Below, piece by piece: positions 7,064-16,178 of a DNA stretch of 26,587 nucleotides (positions are counted from its first letter, which is position 1; each line of letters starts with the position of its first letter). The DNA comes from Chloroflexota bacterium (GTDB lineage Bacteria > Chloroflexota > UBA6077): contig JAJZQR010000048.1 of the NCBI GenBank assembly GCA_021806765.1, positions 1 to 26,587 of the forward strand, in the 5' to 3' direction. Both the position numbers and the translations under genes were made by a program. The notes beneath the pieces were generated by a model, which was not told the origin of the DNA, did not search any database, and worked only from the letters and a program-made list of their open reading frames with translations.

Positions 7064-9037
7064 CTAGCTCTCGGTCTCCTCGTACTGCTTCTTCAGGCTC
7101 GACACCACGGCCGGGTCCTGCAGTGTGGTGGTGTCGCCCAGAACCCTGCCCTCGGCTATGTCCCGCAACAACCGCCGCATGATCTTCCCGCTGCGGGTCT
7201 TGGGCAGCTCACTGGAGAAGATGATCGTCTCCGGCCTGGCGATGGCACCGATCTTCGTGACCACGTGGTCCCGCAACTCGTCGATGGTGTCGTGATCGGC
7301 CACCACCCCCTCTTTCAAGGTCACGAAGGCGGCGATAGCCTGGCCCTTCAGGGGATGGGTGATGCCCACCACTGCTGACTCCGCCACCGATGGATGGCTC
7401 ACCAGGGCGCTCTCCACCTCCATGGTGCCGATGCGGTGCCCCGCCACGTTCAGCACGTCGTCCACCCGTCCCAGGAACAGCATGTAGCCGTGCTCGTCGT
7501 ACTTGGCGCCATCGGCCGGGAAGTAGACGTCGTCCCACTTCCGCCAGTACTGGCTGACGTAGCGGTCGGGATCGCCCCAGATGCCCCTGAGCATAGCCGG
7601 CCACGGCCTGGTGACGGATATATAGCCGCCGCCGTTGGTGACCTTCTCGCCCTGCTCGTTCAGGATGGCCGCCTCGACCCCGGGGAAGGGCTTGCCGGCG
7701 AAGCCGGGCTTCATCTCGTCGATCCCGGGCAGGGTGGTTACCATGATCATCCCTGTCTCCGTCTGCCACCAGGTGTCTACCACGGGACACCGCTCGCGCC
7801 CAATGTTCTTGTAGTACCACATCCAGGCCTCGGGGTTGATCGGCTCGCCCACGCTGCCCAGAAGGCGCAGACTGGAGAGATCGTGGGACTGGGGATACTG
7901 CTCTCCCCAGCGCATGAAGGCCCGTATGGCCGTGGGCGCCGTGTAGAAGACGCTGACTGCATTGTCCTCGATGATCTGCCAGTAGCGATCCCTGTCCGGC
8001 CAGTCGGGTGCTCCCTCGTACATCACCACCGTCGCGCCCACCGACAGGGGTCCGTAGACGATGTAGGAGTGGCCCGTGACCCAACCGATGTCGGCGGTAC
8101 ACCAGAAGATGTCGTCCTCCCGCAGGTCGAAGACCCACTTGGTGGTGGCATAAACCCCCGCCAGATAGCCGCCGGTGGTGTGAACGATCCCCTTGGGCTT
8201 CCCCGTGGTCCCCGAGGTGTACAGGGTGAAGAGGATGTCTTCGGAGTCCATCTCCTCGTAGCGGCAGTGGCCGTCGGTGTTCTGGATCACCCGGTGGTAC
8301 CAGCGGTCCCGCCCCTCGACGACCCGGAGCGGGAAGTCGCCTCGCTTGACGATGATGACGTGCTCGATGCTGGGGCACTCCCGAAGGGCGTAGTCGGCAT
8401 CGTGCTTCAGCGGCAGGAGACCGCCCCGGCGATAGCCACCGTCGGCGGTGATCAGCACCTTGGCCTGGGCGTCGTTGATACGATCCCGCAGCGCCTCGGC
8501 GCTGAACCCACCGAACACCACCGAGTGGATGGCCCCGATGCGGGCACAGGCCAGCATGGCAACCACAGCCTCGGGGATCATGGGCATGTAGATGGCGACC
8601 CGGTCGCCCTTCTTCACTCCCAGGCTCCTCATCCCGCAGGCCAGCTTGTTTACCTGCCGGTAAAGGTCCCAGTAAGTCAGCACCCGACGGTCCCCCGGCT
8701 CACCCTCCCAGATGATGGCGGCCTTGTTCCTCTTTCCGTTCAGGACGTGGCGATCCACGCAGTTGTAGGCGGCGTTCAGCTTCCCCCCCACGAACCACTG
8801 GGCGTGAGGAGGGTTCCACTCCAGAACCTTGTCCCACTTCCTGAACCAGCTCAGTTCCTCCGCGAAGCCGGCCCAGAAGGCTTCCGGATCTGCCGCCGCC
8901 CTCTCCCGCACCTCCGGGTCCGTGACCCTGGCCCGACGGCGGAACTCCTCCGAGGGACTGAAACGACGCTCTTCGACCAGCAGGTCCGATATCACCTGCT
9001 CGCTTTCAGCTGCTGTCTTGGCATCCACCTTTTCCAC
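7064..9037 (-). CDS. acs: Acetyl-coenzyme A synthetase
   Basis: A 657-aa cytosolic AMP-forming enzyme that activates acetate to acetyl-CoA via acetyl-adenylate. Full family length is present. It shows the [18 protein letters not shown]-terminal block, the [20 protein letters not shown]-loop, the [10 protein letters not shown] block and the C-terminal [11 protein letters not shown] hinge, in which Lys618 is the lysine acetylated in regulated homologues. GTG 9037 is used; a GTG three codons later (9028) has a better spaced GGGGTGG, so the start may be there. The gene is preceded by a 266-bp gap with a promoter-like sequence and a strong hairpin with T-run. The next gene downstream (aldolase) has its own promoter. 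Confidence 0.96.
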   Translation of the reverse strand: MEKVDAKTAAESEQVISDLLVEERRFSPSEEFRRRARVTDPEVRERAAADPEAFWAGFAEELSWFRKWDKVLEWNPPHAQWFVGGKLNAAYNCVDRHVLNGKRNKAAIIWEGEPGDRRVLTYWDLYRQVNKLACGMRSLGVKKGDRVAIYMPMIPEAVVAMLACARIGAIHSVVFGGFSAEALRDRINDAQAKVLITADGGYRRGGLLPLKHDADYALRECPSIEHVIIVKRGDFPLRVVEGRDRWYHRVIQNTDGHCRYEEMDSEDILFTLYTSGTTGKPKGIVHTTGGYLAGVYATTKWVFDLREDDIFWCTADIGWVTGHSYIVYGPLSVGATVVMYEGAPDWPDRDRYWQIIEDNAVSVFYTAPTAIRAFMRWGEQYPQSHDLSSLRLLGSVGEPINPEAWMWYYKNIGRERCPVVDTWWQTETGMIMVTTLPGIDEMKPGFAGKPFPGVEAAILNEQGEKVTNGGGYISVTRPWPAMLRGIWGDPDRYVSQYWRKWDDVYFPADGAKYDEHGYMLFLGRVDDVLNVAGHRIGTMEVESALVSHPSVAESAVVGITHPLKGQAIAAFVTLKEGVVADHDTIDELRDHVVTKIGAIARPETIIFSSELPKTRSGKIMRRLLRDIAEGRVLGDTTTLQDPAVVSSLKKQYEETES

Positions 9038-9186
9038 CCCTTTTCAGTTAATGAGGTCCGATCCGGACCGGCACCGTTGCCTGAAGGGATCCGAAAGCTG
9101 CCCTACCGAAGCGTGCATGGGGATCTGCAACCACCGATTCGTGCAGCCGGGTCCCGCCGGGCGCCCTCGGTCGCCCGACAGAAGCC

Positions 9187-9245
9187 AAAAAAAGAGAGAC
9201 CTCTACCGTCGTGGCTCCAAACCTCCTCGACGGTGAGAGGCCTCT
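9187..9245 (-). terminator. Rho-independent terminator-like hairpin with T7 tail (ABC operon terminator or acs leader attenuator)
   Basis: Read on the minus strand, arm 9245-9228 (AGAGGCCTCTCACCGTCG) pairs with arm 9211-9195. This forms a 17-bp stem with a single bulged C and one G-T pair. A 16-base loop contains AGGAGG, and seven Ts (9193-9187) follow the stem almost at once. It lies about 60 bp beyond the ABC permease stop and 150 bp before acs. The simplest reading is the terminator of the ABC operon. A promoter-like sequence immediately before it leaves attenuation of acs possible. Confidence 0.7.
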
Positions 9246-9257
9246 CCTGCCGCCCCC

Positions 9258-9286
9258 AGTATCTATCAGGGGCCAACAGTTTTCAA
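9258..9286 (-). promoter_or_regulatory. Candidate promoter reading towards acs
   Basis: TTGAAA (9286-9281, five of six) and GATACT (9263-9258, four of six) on the minus strand are separated by 17 bp. If active, transcription would start near 9251, directly in front of the hairpin at 9187-9245, and continue into acs. Confidence 0.35.
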
Positions 9287-9303
9287 TAGTAATGGTTAAC
9301 TTG

Positions 9304-10143
9304 CTACAGGTCGCGCCGGGAGAAGATCGCCTGGGCCACCAGCAACAGCACGGCGGCGTAGCCCACCGCGTACGCTACCATCCAGATCGAGGGCTGGGAG
9401 TTCACAATAAAGGGGCCGGCCCTCTCTATGTAGGAACGCCCCTCCTGCAGCAGGGAGGCCGATAGCTTCCCCATGGCGTCGGAAGGCACCAGGAGGGAGA
9501 CCGCGATCCCCACGCTCACCATCGCCTCGTTGCGGATTAGCGAGCCGAGCTGCTCCATGAAGCCACTCATCATCGCTACCGAATAGAGCCCGAAGACCAC
9601 CACCCCGTTGGCCACGGTAGGCAGAAAGGTGGTGCCCAGCACCGAAAGAGAGAGCAGCACCAACGACTGCAGCACCAGCAGCAGCGCAGACGGCAAGATC
9701 AGTAAGGACCAATTGGCGCTGAAAAAGGCCACGATCCCGCTCACTACCACCGCGAGCAGGAAGACGTACACCGCCAGCATGACGGCAAAGCCGAGCCACT
9801 TGCCCCACAGCACATCCCGGCGGCTGAGGGGTTTCGGGACGATAGCGTGCAGGGTGCCGGCCTCCACCTCCGAGGAGATGGTGCCGACGGATAGAAACAC
9901 GGCCAGCAGTGCACCGATCATGCTGACCCCATTCATGCCGAGCAAGGTGAATTGGAGTCCCACCATGCTGTGAAAGAAGCTCTCGTTGGCGTAGGCGCTG
10001 GCCTGGGGAAGCTCGCGAAAGGCCAGCCAGACCAGGAGACCGAACAGGAGCACAAAGGCAAGTGTGAGGACGGCTACTCCGTGGACCACCCTCTTGTGGA
10101 GAGCCTCTCGGAAGGTGAAGCGAGCCATCAGCAGCATCTTCAT
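9304..10143 (-). CDS. ABC-2 type transporter permease
   Basis: A 279-aa membrane protein with about six transmembrane helices. The layout is that of ABC-2 exporters: a first helix (VAVLTLAFVLLFGLLVWLAF), a large outside loop, then a helix pair around an SSEVEAGTLHAIVPKPLSRRD segment. That segment is the conserved cytoplasmic element of this permease family (E.e.Gtl..il.kPisR). It is the membrane half of an exporter with the ATPase encoded immediately upstream. Start and stop overlap by ATGA, so translation is coupled. The substrate cannot be inferred. The protein ends at FSRRDL. Confidence 0.9.
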   Translation of the reverse strand: MKMLLMARFTFREALHKRVVHGVAVLTLAFVLLFGLLVWLAFRELPQASAYANESFFHSMVGLQFTLLGMNGVSMIGALLAVFLSVGTISSEVEAGTLHAIVPKPLSRRDVLWGKWLGFAVMLAVYVFLLAVVVSGIVAFFSANWSLLILPSALLLVLQSLVLLSLSVLGTTFLPTVANGVVVFGLYSVAMMSGFMEQLGSLIRNEAMVSVGIAVSLLVPSDAMGKLSASLLQEGRSYIERAGPFIVNSQPSIWMVAYAVGYAAVLLLVAQAIFSRRDL

Positions 10144-11084
10144 CTCGACTCCTCCTGCTCCACCACTCGGATGAAGAGATCTTCCAGGGAGCCCCGCCGC
10201 CGGCTAAGGGAGTACAGCTTCCCACCGTGACGCATCACCGCCTCGGCCACCGCCGGTATGCTTTCCCTGTCGGCCAGCCGCACCACGATCCGGCCGTCCA
10301 CGCTCTCCACCGACTGCCCCAGCCCGCGCAACTCCTCCAACGCAGCTGGCGTCACGTCCTCGGCCTCGATCTCCACCTCCACGGCTGCCGCCAACAGTTC
10401 CTGCAGGGAGCCGGTGGCGATCACGCGGCCGTGATCGATGATGGCAACCCGGTCGCACACCATCTCCACCTCTGAAAGGAGGTGGGAGTTGAGGAAGACC
10501 GTCCGCCCCTGCGACTTGAGATAGCGCATCAGATCGCGCACGTCCCGCCGGCCCAACGGATCCAAGGCCGAGGTAGGCTCGTCCAGCAGCACCACCTCGG
10601 GATCGTTCAGGATCGCCTGGGCGAGACCGATCCGCTGCTGCATCCCCTTGGAGAAGGTGCGCAGCAGGTTCTTCCCCTCGTTCCGCAGCCCCACCAGCTC
10701 CAGCACCTCGGGGATGCGCCGCTTCCGCTTCTCCAGGGGCATGCCGTACAGTTGCCCATGGAAATCCAGAAACTCTTCCGCGGTCAGCCACTCGTGGAAG
10801 CGGAAAAGCTCGGGCAAGAAGCCCACCCGCTCCTTGGCTCGCATGTCCTGAGGCGGCAGGCCCAGCAGTCTCGCCGACCCGGAGGTAGCGCGCACCAGCC
10901 CCATGAGAACCTTGATGGCCGTGGTCTTGCCGGCCCCATTGGGGCCGAGGAAACCGAAGATCTCCCCCCGAGGCACGGTCAGGGTGAGATCCTCCACCGC
11001 CACCTTACGCCCGAACTCCTTCCGCAGGTGGAGGGTCTCTATCGCCAGGTCGCCCCAGGGCGACGCATTGTTGCCTTCAGTCAT
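10140..11084 (-). CDS. ABC transporter ATP-binding protein
   Basis: A 314-aa cytosolic ATPase that drives the ABC-2 permease next to it. It contains Walker A GPNGAGKT (47-54), the signature FSKGMQQR (144-151, the LSGGQ variant usual in this class), Walker B VVLLDEP (164-170) and an H-loop in LNSHLLSEVE. The last 100 residues form a C-terminal extension with a beta-rich part (VEVEIEAEDV) typical of ABC-2 exporters of the DrrA/CcmA type. I chose ATG 11084 because GAGGTG lies just upstream. A GTG at 11105 would add seven residues. The gene probably begins the operon. Confidence 0.92.
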   Translation of the reverse strand: MTEGNNASPWGDLAIETLHLRKEFGRKVAVEDLTLTVPRGEIFGFLGPNGAGKTTAIKVLMGLVRATSGSARLLGLPPQDMRAKERVGFLPELFRFHEWLTAEEFLDFHGQLYGMPLEKRKRRIPEVLELVGLRNEGKNLLRTFSKGMQQRIGLAQAILNDPEVVLLDEPTSALDPLGRRDVRDLMRYLKSQGRTVFLNSHLLSEVEMVCDRVAIIDHGRVIATGSLQELLAAAVEVEIEAEDVTPAALEELRGLGQSVESVDGRIVVRLADRESIPAVAEAVMRHGGKLYSLSRRRGSLEDLFIRVVEQEESR

Positions 11085-11151
11085 GGTCACCTCTTGTAGC
11101 TGCACCCTTACGGCAGTTGCCGGTACAATCCAGCAGAGGCCGAATCACCAT

Positions 11152-11219
11152 GTAGTAACGACTTTAGTCGTTCGTCCTTCCTCTCGCAGCAGGGATCGAA
11201 CGACTGAAGTCGTTACTAC
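11152..11219. repeat. 68-bp inverted repeat, family A copy 2
   Basis: Outer arms 11152-11174 (GTAGTAACGACTTTAGTCG...) and 11197-11219 pair at 22 of 23 positions around a 22-base loop. It is the same length as the copy at 6947-7014 and shares its 5' arm, while the loop differs. It lies in the gap downstream of the anti-sigma gene and upstream of the ABC ATPase. Confidence 0.82.
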
Positions 11220-11237
11220 GACCTTCTGCCCACGTCT

Positions 11238-11271
11238 GGGCGAAGCATTGCCCGCGGGCAATGCTTCGCCC
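11238..11271. repeat. Perfect 34-bp palindrome
   Basis: GGGCGAAGCATTGCCCG is followed directly by its exact reverse complement. It lies 18 bp from the 68-bp inverted repeat and 12 bp beyond the anti-sigma stop codon (minus strand). It could form a hairpin that ends or stabilises that transcript, but no T-run follows. Confidence 0.8.
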
Positions 11272-11283
11272 CTACAGCAACGG

Positions 11284-12456
11284 CTACTTGAGCGAGTTGG
11301 CTACCGCCAGCAGCTCCGACTCGCTGAAGGAGCCGCTCACGGCGTACACCTTGCCGTCCTTAGCCCACATCAGGGTCGTGCCATTGCTATCCGGCTGGCT
11401 TATGGCCACACCGGTCTGCCCCTGCACGGTCACCTCGTGAGAGGTTCCCTTTACCACCGGCACCACCACGGTATTGCGCCAGTCGTCGATGGCCTTGAGC
11501 TGGTTGACCAGATCGGCCGGAAGTCCCGGTATCTTCAGCACCTCGGACCGGATCTGATCCACGTCCACGCCATCCGGCACGTTCATAGTAGGACTGGTAG
11601 CGACGCCCAGGTAGAGGAACTGCTGTCCGACGGCTGGCGTCGGTATTCCCTCGGTGTTCCTGGTCGCAGCCCCCCTCTCCAGATACAGCACGCTCATAGC
11701 GGCCGGTATCTGCAGGGTGATGGGCTTCCCGTCCAGACTATCCGGCAGCTGCACATTGGTGGCTCCGATAGAGGAAAGGTAAGCCCGCACCTTCTTGATG
11801 TCTGGAGTGAAGGTCACACTGCTGGAACCGGTAACCATCACCGCCGCAGGCGATGGCTGCAACGGCTGGGGCAGGTTCGCCACCGTCGGCACGCCCAAGC
11901 CCACAACCTTCTCGGCCTCCTGCGGAGTGACCACTTTCAGGCTATGCTGGCCTGTAGTCGTGAAGCTGCCCAGGTCCGTGGGGACGGCCATCTTGGGCAA
12001 AGAGGTCGGATCCACCTGCACAGCCACGAACTTCTGCACGCGGAAGATGGAGAGGAAGCTGCTGGCCACGGTTTGCACCGGCGAGAGGGTGAACAGCAAC
12101 GCCACGATGGCCAGCGCCGCCGCGGTGGAGACAGCCGCCCTTACCGGGCTGCCACCTGCGAAGCCAAAGAGATTTCTGAACATCTGAGACAACCCCCAAC
12201 CGAGTGTGACGGGGCGTCTTGCTCTGCCTTCCGCCCGATCTCGGATCCGGCTCCAGGCCGGACGCGGCGCCTCGGTTGCCCCAGGCGCCATTCGATCCAG
12301 GGCCGATTGGGCGAGAGATGCGTTTACCCGTAGCGCTTCCAACTCGCTCTGGCAGGACGCGCAGGAGGCCACATGCTCCTCGACCCGCACCAGCTCTGCA
12401 TCCGCCAGCTCACCGTCCAGAAACGCCCTCAGGCCACTACGCTCAATGCATCCCAT
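11284..12456 (-). CDS. Anti-sigma factor with N-terminal zinc finger and one membrane helix
   Basis: A 390-aa protein. Residues 1-45 form a zf-HC2 type anti-sigma domain, with His28, Cys32 and Cys35 in the H-x3-C-x2-C pattern and Cys3 as a possible fourth ligand. One transmembrane helix lies near 107-124 (AAVSTAAALAIVALLF). The remaining 265 residues, probably outside the membrane, resemble no domain I can name. It should bind and hold the ECF sigma factor encoded upstream, and release it on an external signal. ATG 12456 overlaps the sigma gene by 14 bp, with GGGGGTG five bases upstream. The open frame continues further upstream inside the sigma gene and is not coding there. Confidence 0.88.
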   Translation of the reverse strand: MGCIERSGLRAFLDGELADAELVRVEEHVASCASCQSELEALRVNASLAQSALDRMAPGATEAPRPAWSRIRDRAEGRARRPVTLGWGLSQMFRNLFGFAGGSPVRAAVSTAAALAIVALLFTLSPVQTVASSFLSIFRVQKFVAVQVDPTSLPKMAVPTDLGSFTTTGQHSLKVVTPQEAEKVVGLGVPTVANLPQPLQPSPAAVMVTGSSSVTFTPDIKKVRAYLSSIGATNVQLPDSLDGKPITLQIPAAMSVLYLERGAATRNTEGIPTPAVGQQFLYLGVATSPTMNVPDGVDVDQIRSEVLKIPGLPADLVNQLKAIDDWRNTVVVPVVKGTSHEVTVQGQTGVAISQPDSNGTTLMWAKDGKVYAVSGSFSESELLAVANSLK

Positions 12457-13081
12457 CGCGCACCCCCTGAATCCCCTCGTACACCCTGCGGAATCGCTCC
12501 TCCGCTCTCGCCAGGAGGGTGCCCACCGAGCCCGGCTGCACCCCCAGGGCAGCTGCCACCTCGGCATAGCTGAGGCCGCTGTGCCGCAGCACCAGGCATG
12601 CCTGCTCCCGCTCCGACAGCTGGGCGAGGGCTTGCCTGACCGTCGCCCTCTCTTCCGAGACCAGGCTGGCATCCTCAGGGTTCATAGAGTGGAGCCCGGC
12701 CGACTCTTCGGCGTCGGAAAGACGCTGCACCCGTTCCTGCCGCCTCGACTCGCGGCTCCCCTTCCGCAGGGCGTTGTACCCGAGATTGGTGGCAACCCGG
12801 TGGAGCCAGGGGGCGAGCGTGGGATGCTCCCGGAGATTGGGCGGATTGCGATAGAGCCGCACGAACACCTCCTGGGCCAGGTCCTCGGCCTCCTCACGAC
12901 TGCCCGTCAACCTGAAGAGAATGCCGTAGACCGTGCGCCAGTGTTTGGCGAACAGCGACTCGAAGGCCGGCTCCTCGCCGGAGCGCAAACCCGCCAGAAG
13001 CCTGGCGTCCGACAGCTGCAACTGATCGCCCTCGTTCTCTATCAACTGGTTTGCCCCGTCCGAGAGTATAACACCGCCCAT
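12443..13081 (-). CDS. ECF-family RNA polymerase sigma factor
   Basis: A 212-aa sigma-70 family protein with region 2 (FESLFAKHWRTVYGILFR, then GSREEAEDLAQEVFVRLYR) and region 4 (LSEREQACLVLRHSGLSY, then AEVAAALGVQPGSVGTLLARAE). Regions 1 and 3 are absent, as in extracytoplasmic-function sigma factors. It directs RNA polymerase to a regulon and is held by the anti-sigma factor whose gene overlaps its 3' end. I chose ATG 13081, which leaves 35 bp behind the MFS gene; an upstream GTG at 13144 would overlap that gene. Its upstream site (AAGAAGAAG) is weak, so the start is moderately certain. Confidence 0.92.
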   Translation of the reverse strand: MGGVILSDGANQLIENEGDQLQLSDARLLAGLRSGEEPAFESLFAKHWRTVYGILFRLTGSREEAEDLAQEVFVRLYRNPPNLREHPTLAPWLHRVATNLGYNALRKGSRESRRQERVQRLSDAEESAGLHSMNPEDASLVSEERATVRQALAQLSEREQACLVLRHSGLSYAEVAAALGVQPGSVGTLLARAEERFRRVYEGIQGVRDGMH

Positions 13082-13116
13082 CTTCTTCTTGTGACAGGGG
13101 ATGGCAGAAAGAGGTT

Positions 13117-14388
13117 CTAATCCCGACGCTGGGAGGGAATCCACTGAAGGGGTATCAGGCTTGTCAGCGCCAGCGCCGCCGCGATGCTGAAGGCTATCGA
13201 ATAGGTATAGTCGGGTGTTATCCCGTTGAGCCAGGAGATCAACGGGCCAAAGAGGCCGGCGAAGGCGCCGGCTCCGGCGGTGGCGATGTTGGAGAGGCCG
13301 TAGAAGCGAGCACCCCGGCCGCCCGGAATGAAATCGCTGAGAAGGGCCCAGTTGACCGCCTGGAAGGTGCCGAGCCCGACGGCCATCACCACCCCCGGCA
13401 CCACCAGGATCGGCAGGGAGGGGGAGAAGGCCACTCCGAATAATCCCGCCGCACTGGCCACGATACCCAGGCGAAGGCTGTCCATCCGTCCGAAGCGATC
13501 CGATAGAACACCGGCACCCGCGGCCGCTGCCGCACCCACCAGGATCAGGGCGAGAAAGAAATAGGAGGTGGTCTGACCAACACCGGTCACACCGTAGCGG
13601 TACTCGGCGAAAAAGAGGAAGAACCGCTGCACAGGGTACATGCCGAAAAGAAATAGAAAACGGCTGGTCACCGCCAGGGCAAAAGCGCTGTGGACACGGA
13701 GGTCCAGCTTGAAGGCTTCTGGAACGGCTCTGGGGTCCATCAACTCCTTCAGGTTGTGGGCCCGCTGGTTGCGGGGAAGAGGGGGGACCCGCGGCACCCA
13801 GGGAATGCTAAGAGCAGCCCCCAGGATCAAGAAACCGGCGATGAAGGCCAGGGGCGCCCCCCCGCCCAGTCCTGCCCCCAGCAGCGTCCCAACACCTGCC
13901 AACCCAATGATAGAACCGAGCAGCTCGTAGGCGTTCTTGATCCCCGAGGCGAGACCTCGATCCGGAGACCTCACCAGGTCCGGGATCAAGGCCTGGAAGG
14001 CGGCCTGAGCGACGTTGGAGGACAGCTGAAGGAGAACGTAAGCGCCAAAGAGCCACCCGTAGCTGGGAGCCCACCAGAAGAAGAGGAGGAAGAGCAGATC
14101 CAGGACCGTGCCACCAACGATGAAGGGCCGGCGACGATCGGGCAGTGGCGCACGATCGCTGATCCGTCCCGCTATAGGCTGGGTGATGGCAGCTATGCCT
14201 ATGCCCACGAAGGTCATGATACCGAGGGCGGTGTCCCGAAAGGCCTGGGACGTAATGTCGCTCACCCGTTGCTGCAGTAACACGGTGCCGAGTGGGGTCC
14301 ACAACACCGCCAAGGAGATGGCATAGATGTTGAATCTTGCGGCAAACCAGAGGGTACGGTTCTGGAACCAGGAGTGTGGCCGGCGCAC
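13117..14388 (-). CDS. MFS transporter, GPH/SLC45-like
   Basis: A 423-aa protein with about 12 membrane helices. The loop 2-3 motif GRISDRAPLPDRRRPFIVGG has the RRRPF ending seen in SLC45/sucrose-type and glycoside-pentoside-hexuronide carriers. A second motif, GVLSDRFGRMDSLRLG, marks the second half. A sugar or glycoside is the likely substrate class, but that is an inference from motif style. The GTG start at 14388 lies five bases after the histidine kinase stop codon, which suggests translational coupling. The ECF sigma gene follows 35 bp downstream. Confidence 0.87.
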   Translation of the reverse strand: MRRPHSWFQNRTLWFAARFNIYAISLAVLWTPLGTVLLQQRVSDITSQAFRDTALGIMTFVGIGIAAITQPIAGRISDRAPLPDRRRPFIVGGTVLDLLFLLFFWWAPSYGWLFGAYVLLQLSSNVAQAAFQALIPDLVRSPDRGLASGIKNAYELLGSIIGLAGVGTLLGAGLGGGAPLAFIAGFLILGAALSIPWVPRVPPLPRNQRAHNLKELMDPRAVPEAFKLDLRVHSAFALAVTSRFLFLFGMYPVQRFFLFFAEYRYGVTGVGQTTSYFFLALILVGAAAAAGAGVLSDRFGRMDSLRLGIVASAAGLFGVAFSPSLPILVVPGVVMAVGLGTFQAVNWALLSDFIPGGRGARFYGLSNIATAGAGAFAGLFGPLISWLNGITPDYTYSIAFSIAAALALTSLIPLQWIPSQRRD

Positions 14389-14393
14389 CGCCG

Positions 14394-16178
14394 CTACACC
14401 ACCGGCAGAGTGAAGGAGAAGGTGCTTCCTTTCCCCACATCGCTCTCGACCCAGATCCGGCCTCCGTGGGCCTCCACCAGCATGCGGGTGATATACAATC
14501 CCAGCCCCAGCCCCTCGGCCTGTCGAGCGCCCTTAGCTCGGTAGAAGCGCTCGAAGAGGTGAGGCCGGTCCTCCGTCGGTATTCCGATCCCGCGGTCCTG
14601 CACCCAGATCCTCACCTGCCGGTCTCTCCTTTCAGCTCCGACTCGAACCTCCGTCCCCTCAGGTGAGTACTTGAGGGCGTTGCTGAGCAGGTTCACCAGG
14701 ATCCTCTCCAGCCGGTTCGGATCTACGTCCACAGGAGGAAGGTCTCCCGGGATCTCCACCGTCACCCTACCGACGTCCAGCACCCCGGTAGACCGCTGGA
14801 GCAGGTCCGATACGAAGGGCCTCAATTCCGTCGGCTGTCTCTCCAGACGCAACTGCCCGGACTCCAGTCGCGTGGAATCCACCATGTCCTCGATCATCGC
14901 TCCCATCCGCTGGGACCCGACTATGATGGCTCGAACGCTGCGTTGCGCCCGGCCGTCGAAGCCTGCCCTCTCCAGCGTCTGCTGCAGCAGCTGCGACTGC
15001 CCCAGGACTGCCGTAAGGGGGTTCCGGAGATCGTGGGAGATGGCTCGCACCAGGTCGTTGCGTTGCTCCTCCGCGTTCTTCCGCTCTGTGATATCGAAGA
15101 ACAGCGTCGCGAACTGGCCCTCCTCGGGCCTGAAGGCGACTACCTCGTAGTACTTCCCCAGTTCCGCGGAGTAGCTCTCGAATCTGATGGTCTTGCCGGT
15201 CTGCGCCACCTCTGCGTATCTGTCCAGCCACTGCTTTTCGAGACCGGGCAGCACCTCCAGCACCCTCTTGCCGATGATCTCCTCCCGCTTCAGCCCCGTC
15301 ATCTGCTCGAAGGCGGGGTTCACCTCCAGAAAACGGTAGTCCTTGGGCTTCCCTGCCTCGTCGCAGATGACCTGGTGCACTGCATAGGCTTCGACCAACG
15401 AATCGAACAGCAGCCGGTAACGCTTCTCACTCCTCTGCAAGGCCTCCTCCGCCTGCCTCTGGGCGGTCACATCGTGGACCGTCAGCACCGACAGGACCAT
15501 CCGGCCGTCGGGACTCCGTACAGGCCTGCCGCTGTAGCTACCAATCCACTCGGCACCCGTCTTGAGGCTCCTTACCCAGGCCATCAGGTCCGTAAAGGAC
15601 TCGTCCCGCAGCGTCAGCGCCAGGGGTGTCCTATCGGGTGCCAGCGGCCTTCCATCAGATTGACGCCACTCGAACCCTCTGGCGATCTCCCTGAGGTTCC
15701 TCCCCCTAACCTCTTCGGCAGTCCGGTACTCCAGCATCCGCAGGGCTACCTGGTTCACCCCGAGAATGTCTCCCTGCTGATCGGCAATGATTACCCCCTC
15801 GGCCATGTTCTCCACCACGGCCTGGAACTGGCCCAGGTTGGTCTCCGCTTCCGCCCTCAGCTCAGCCTCAATCCTGATCCTCCGGGCCAGCTCGGCGCCC
15901 AGATAGCCGAGGAAAAGCAGACCAACCTCGTCCAGAGCCACCCTCCATATGACGGCCGACTTCAGCAAGGCCGACACCAGCAGTAAAGTCATGACCCACA
16001 CTGTGACCCCGGCCACCTGTAGCGGCGGCAGGAGGTAGGCCGCGATGAGGATGGACACCGCGTAGGGCGCGATGGGCAGAAGCACGCCCGGCACGATGAA
16101 CTGGTCGATGAGAAAGACCCCCAGGGCAAGGAGCAGGATCGCCACCAGGATCAGTGCGTTTCTCGTCATGCCCTCCAC
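14394..16178 (-). CDS. Membrane-bound PAS-domain sensor histidine kinase
   Basis: A 594-aa protein. Residues 8-95 hold about four membrane helices without a large outside loop. They are followed by a short coiled region and two PAS domains (about 117-240 and 253-368, the latter ending in FFDITERK). The kinase core has the phosphoacceptor His382 in [12 protein letters not shown], the N-box LLSNALKYS (497-505), DRGIGIP (528-534) and GLGLGLY (556-562). It senses a signal in the membrane or cytosol and passes phosphate to a response regulator, none of which is encoded nearby. The GTG at 16178 has no clear ribosome site. An ATG at 16169 has GGAGG only two bases away. Confidence 0.93.
   Translation of the reverse strand: MEGMTRNALILVAILLLALGVFLIDQFIVPGVLLPIAPYAVSILIAAYLLPPLQVAGVTVWVMTLLLVSALLKSAVIWRVALDEVGLLFLGYLGAELARRIRIEAELRAEAETNLGQFQAVVENMAEGVIIADQQGDILGVNQVALRMLEYRTAEEVRGRNLREIARGFEWRQSDGRPLAPDRTPLALTLRDESFTDLMAWVRSLKTGAEWIGSYSGRPVRSPDGRMVLSVLTVHDVTAQRQAEEALQRSEKRYRLLFDSLVEAYAVHQVICDEAGKPKDYRFLEVNPAFEQMTGLKREEIIGKRVLEVLPGLEKQWLDRYAEVAQTGKTIRFESYSAELGKYYEVVAFRPEEGQFATLFFDITERKNAEEQRNDLVRAISHDLRNPLTAVLGQSQLLQQTLERAGFDGRAQRSVRAIIVGSQRMGAMIEDMVDSTRLESGQLRLERQPTELRPFVSDLLQRSTGVLDVGRVTVEIPGDLPPVDVDPNRLERILVNLLSNALKYSPEGTEVRVGAERRDRQVRIWVQDRGIGIPTEDRPHLFERFYRAKGARQAEGLGLGLYITRMLVEAHGGRIWVESDVGKGSTFSFTLPVV

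Noticed and set aside
7394..9289. Plus-strand open frame of 631 codons opposite acs
   Set aside because: It is antisense to a complete acetyl-CoA synthetase with all motifs. Composition is rich in His, Pro, Gly and Val, as expected of an opposite-strand shadow in GC-rich DNA.
12457..12672. Upstream extension of the anti-sigma frame
   Set aside because: It overlaps the sigma-factor region 4 in another frame and has Trp/Arg/Cys-rich shadow composition. ATG 12456 has a ribosome site and opens the zinc-finger domain.
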